The translations under genes and the position numbers were made by a program. A stretch of DNA of 64,000 nt from Winogradskyella aurantia (GTDB lineage Bacteria; Bacteroidota; Bacteroidia; Flavobacteriales; Flavobacteriaceae): positions 310,001 to 374,000 of the forward strand of contig NZ_NGJN01000004.1 of assembly GCF_002266855.1 (NCBI RefSeq). Reading direction: 5' to 3'. Below are positions 62,436-64,000 of this stretch, piece by piece. The notes beneath the pieces were generated by a model. That model saw only the letters and a list, made by a program, of their open reading frames with translations. It was not told the DNA's origin and made no database searches. Every line of letters begins with the position of its first letter. Within the stretch, counting starts at the first letter, position 1.

Positions 62436-62966
62436 TTAAATTTTTATCCCAAAACCAAATTGCACGACATGATTTTTGGCTTCCACATCAATTATATCCT
62501 CATCTAGGATATTGGTTAATCCATACGAATATCTCAGGTCAATAAACAATTCGTCTGTCAGCATATATTCAGCACCAAAAATGCCTGAAAAGGCAAATGT
62601 GGAAAAACCGTCTTCATTTGACCAGGTTTTTAAATTTAACTGTGGGCCAACTCCAAAAGACAATCGGTCTGAAACGTATAGTCTCAATAATAGTGGTAAT
62701 TGAATATAATCTGCTCTAAGGCTTTCATCTTTTCCGCCTTCTGCAGACCATTGAAGTTCTGTCCTTATAGACATATCTTCGGTTATTCCAAAATCGACAA
62801 AACCCGCAAAGGCAAATCCAATTCTGTGCTCATTGTCAAATGTAGCATCAGGGTCAAAGTCTAAATTAGAAACGTTTAATGCGCCCCTAATACCATACCT
62901 TATATCTTGTGCAGTACAAAGAGTTGTAAAGCAGGTTAATACTAATACGAATACATAACTTTTCAT
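62436..62966 (-). CDS. Outer-membrane beta-barrel protein (OMP_b-brl_2 type)
   Basis: The 176-residue protein has a signal peptide (KSYVFVLVLTCFTTLCTAQ), then RYGIRGALNVSNLDF, the standard start of PorT/OmpX-like eight-stranded barrels. It ends with an aromatic/hydrophobic C-terminal strand (HVVQFGFGIKI). Small barrels of this family are abundant in Bacteroidota with diverse or unknown roles. Transcribed alone. Confidence 0.83.
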   Translation of the reverse strand: MKSYVFVLVLTCFTTLCTAQDIRYGIRGALNVSNLDFDPDATFDNEHRIGFAFAGFVDFGITEDMSIRTELQWSAEGGKDESLRADYIQLPLLLRLYVSDRLSFGVGPQLNLKTWSNEDGFSTFAFSGIFGAEYMLTDELFIDLRYSYGLTNILDEDIIDVEAKNHVVQFGFGIKI

Positions 62967-63060
62967 AACGTAATCTTTGAGAGCGTGAAGATATAGTTTA
63001 ATTTAAAAACTAACTGAAATTATAGATTTTAGTGATAAAAAAGCAGACAAACGCACATAT

Positions 63061-63966
63061 TTACACAGTAACGCTAGAGACGCTTTCGTGATATATACTT
63101 TTGATAATTCCATCCGAAAGACCGATTTTTGGAACATAAATATCCTTTGCCCCACTCCATTTCATTGCTGATAAATAGATTCTAGTAGCAGGTATAATAA
63201 CATCAGCCCTATCTTGATTCAGGTTTAATTTTGTTATGCGTTCTTCGTAAGAATAATTCTGAAGCATTTGGTAATAACTGGACAAATAAAAGAAAGTCAA
63301 TGGCTTTCCTAAATCCTTCCCTGATACTTTAAATATTTTATTGATATTACCACCAGAACCAATGAGTTCAATCTTGTAATACTGTTTTGTGTTTTCCTTA
63401 ATCCACTTTTCCAGTTCTAACCAGGTTTCATTTTTTACAATATCATTTAACAACCTGACTGTTCCTATTCGAAATGATTTAGACCGCACTTTCTCTCCAT
63501 TATGGATAATGGAAAATTCTGTACTTCCTCCCCCAACATCAACATATAAGTAGGTTTTATTGGGATCTATAAATGTATGAAGGTCTGTTGCCGCAATAAT
63601 TGCAGCCTCTTCCTCTCCATCAATTATATCTATCGATATACCACAACTTGATTGTATTTTTTTAGCGAGTGGTCCACTATTTTTAGCTTCTCTCATTGCT
63701 GAAGTAGCGCAGGCTTTATATCTAACAACACCATGCGATTTCATCAAAAGACTAAACGCTTGCATGGTGTCCACCATACGCTGTTCATTATAGGCTGATA
63801 TTTCGCCATTTACAAATACGTCTGCACCAAGCCTTATAGGAACCCTAACTAATGAGTTTTTCTTAAAAATAACGGGCTGGTCTTCCTGCTCTATTATGTT
63901 TGAAATTAAAAGTCTCACCGCATTTGAACCAATATCGATAGCAGCATATTTCTTAATATTCAGCAT
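63061..63966 (-). CDS. ppx: Exopolyphosphatase / guanosine pentaphosphatase family protein
   Basis: The 301-residue protein has the Ppx/GppA N-terminal phosphate-binding motif AAIDIGSNAVRLLIS and a second one YVDVGGGSTEFSII, plus the GSGGNINKIF segment. It corresponds to the ASKHA core only, lacking the C-terminal HD-like domain of long Ppx, which is usual for Bacteroidota. It degrades polyphosphate or pppGpp. Its upstream region runs off the window; ppk is a common neighbour but cannot be seen here. Confidence 0.92.
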   Translation of the reverse strand: MLNIKKYAAIDIGSNAVRLLISNIIEQEDQPVIFKKNSLVRVPIRLGADVFVNGEISAYNEQRMVDTMQAFSLLMKSHGVVRYKACATSAMREAKNSGPLAKKIQSSCGISIDIIDGEEEAAIIAATDLHTFIDPNKTYLYVDVGGGSTEFSIIHNGEKVRSKSFRIGTVRLLNDIVKNETWLELEKWIKENTKQYYKIELIGSGGNINKIFKVSGKDLGKPLTFFYLSSYYQMLQNYSYEERITKLNLNQDRADVIIPATRIYLSAMKWSGAKDIYVPKIGLSDGIIKSIYHESVSSVTV

Positions 63967-64000
63967 AATTATCCTTCTAGTTTATTTAAATAATACTTAT

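Overview
The window is AT-rich, gene-dense chromosomal DNA from a member of the Bacteroidota, almost certainly a marine-type Flavobacteriaceae. The evidence is lineage-typical families (DUF3667, DUF4834, DUF3822, DUF4212, YfhO, OMP_b-brl, flavobacterial-type DnaX), many -7 elements of the form TAnnTTTG, and signal peptides ending in xAQ or xGQ. No tRNA, complete insertion sequence, prophage or CRISPR array was seen. The only structural RNA recognised is RNase P RNA.

Layout. 1-4.2 kb: 5'-truncated uvrA and two membrane proteins. 4.5-5.7 kb: secreted protein with a long arginine-rich tail behind a sigma-54-like promoter. 5.8-11 kb: envelope polysaccharide operon (YfhO, glycosyltransferase, flippase). 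11-13.6 kb: DUF4834 protein, outer-membrane protein, GNAT-like protein. 13.6-16.1 kb: two PLP enzymes that together look like the entry to sulfonolipid (capnine) synthesis. 16.2-24.4 kb: oligopeptidase B, YbaB, threonine aldolase, a zinc metalloprotease, prfB with its programmed frameshift, ArsC, and a small secreted Lys-tailed protein. 24.45-24.7 kb: decayed 3' end of an outer-membrane receptor gene. 24.7-26.1 kb: serine hydrolase.

26.2-46.9 kb is a large C2/C3-acid assimilation region: a cNMP/CBS/DUF294 protein with a DnaQ-like exonuclease, isocitrate lyase and malate synthase divergent from an XRE/DUF2083 regulator, then acetyl-CoA synthetase, propionyl-CoA synthetase, a receiver-only response regulator, a symporter-histidine kinase fusion (CrbS-like), an ActP-like symporter with its DUF4212 subunit, a porin, and an IS1 InsA-like zinc-ribbon/HTH protein. 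Together these cover acid entry, CoA activation, the glyoxylate bypass and two or three possible layers of regulation.

47-51.4 kb: alanine symporter, DUF1624 acyltransferase, SbtA-type bicarbonate transporter, NTF2-like protein. 51.4-51.52 kb: probable sigma-54-dependent small transcript. 51.6-56.8 kb: probable operon with Kdo genes (kdsB, kdnB-like), acyltransferase, HAD phosphatase, DUF4126 and a RecD-like helicase. 56.9-59.0 kb: hypothetical, DUF3822, rsmD. 59.06-59.36 kb: rnpB on the minus strand. 59.5-64 kb: dnaX, lipoprotein-like protein, miaE, beta-barrel protein, ppx.

The best candidates for something undescribed are the small sigma-54 transcript at 51.4-51.5 kb, the acetate region's orphan receiver and transposase-derived regulator, and the phased operator between malate synthase and its regulator.
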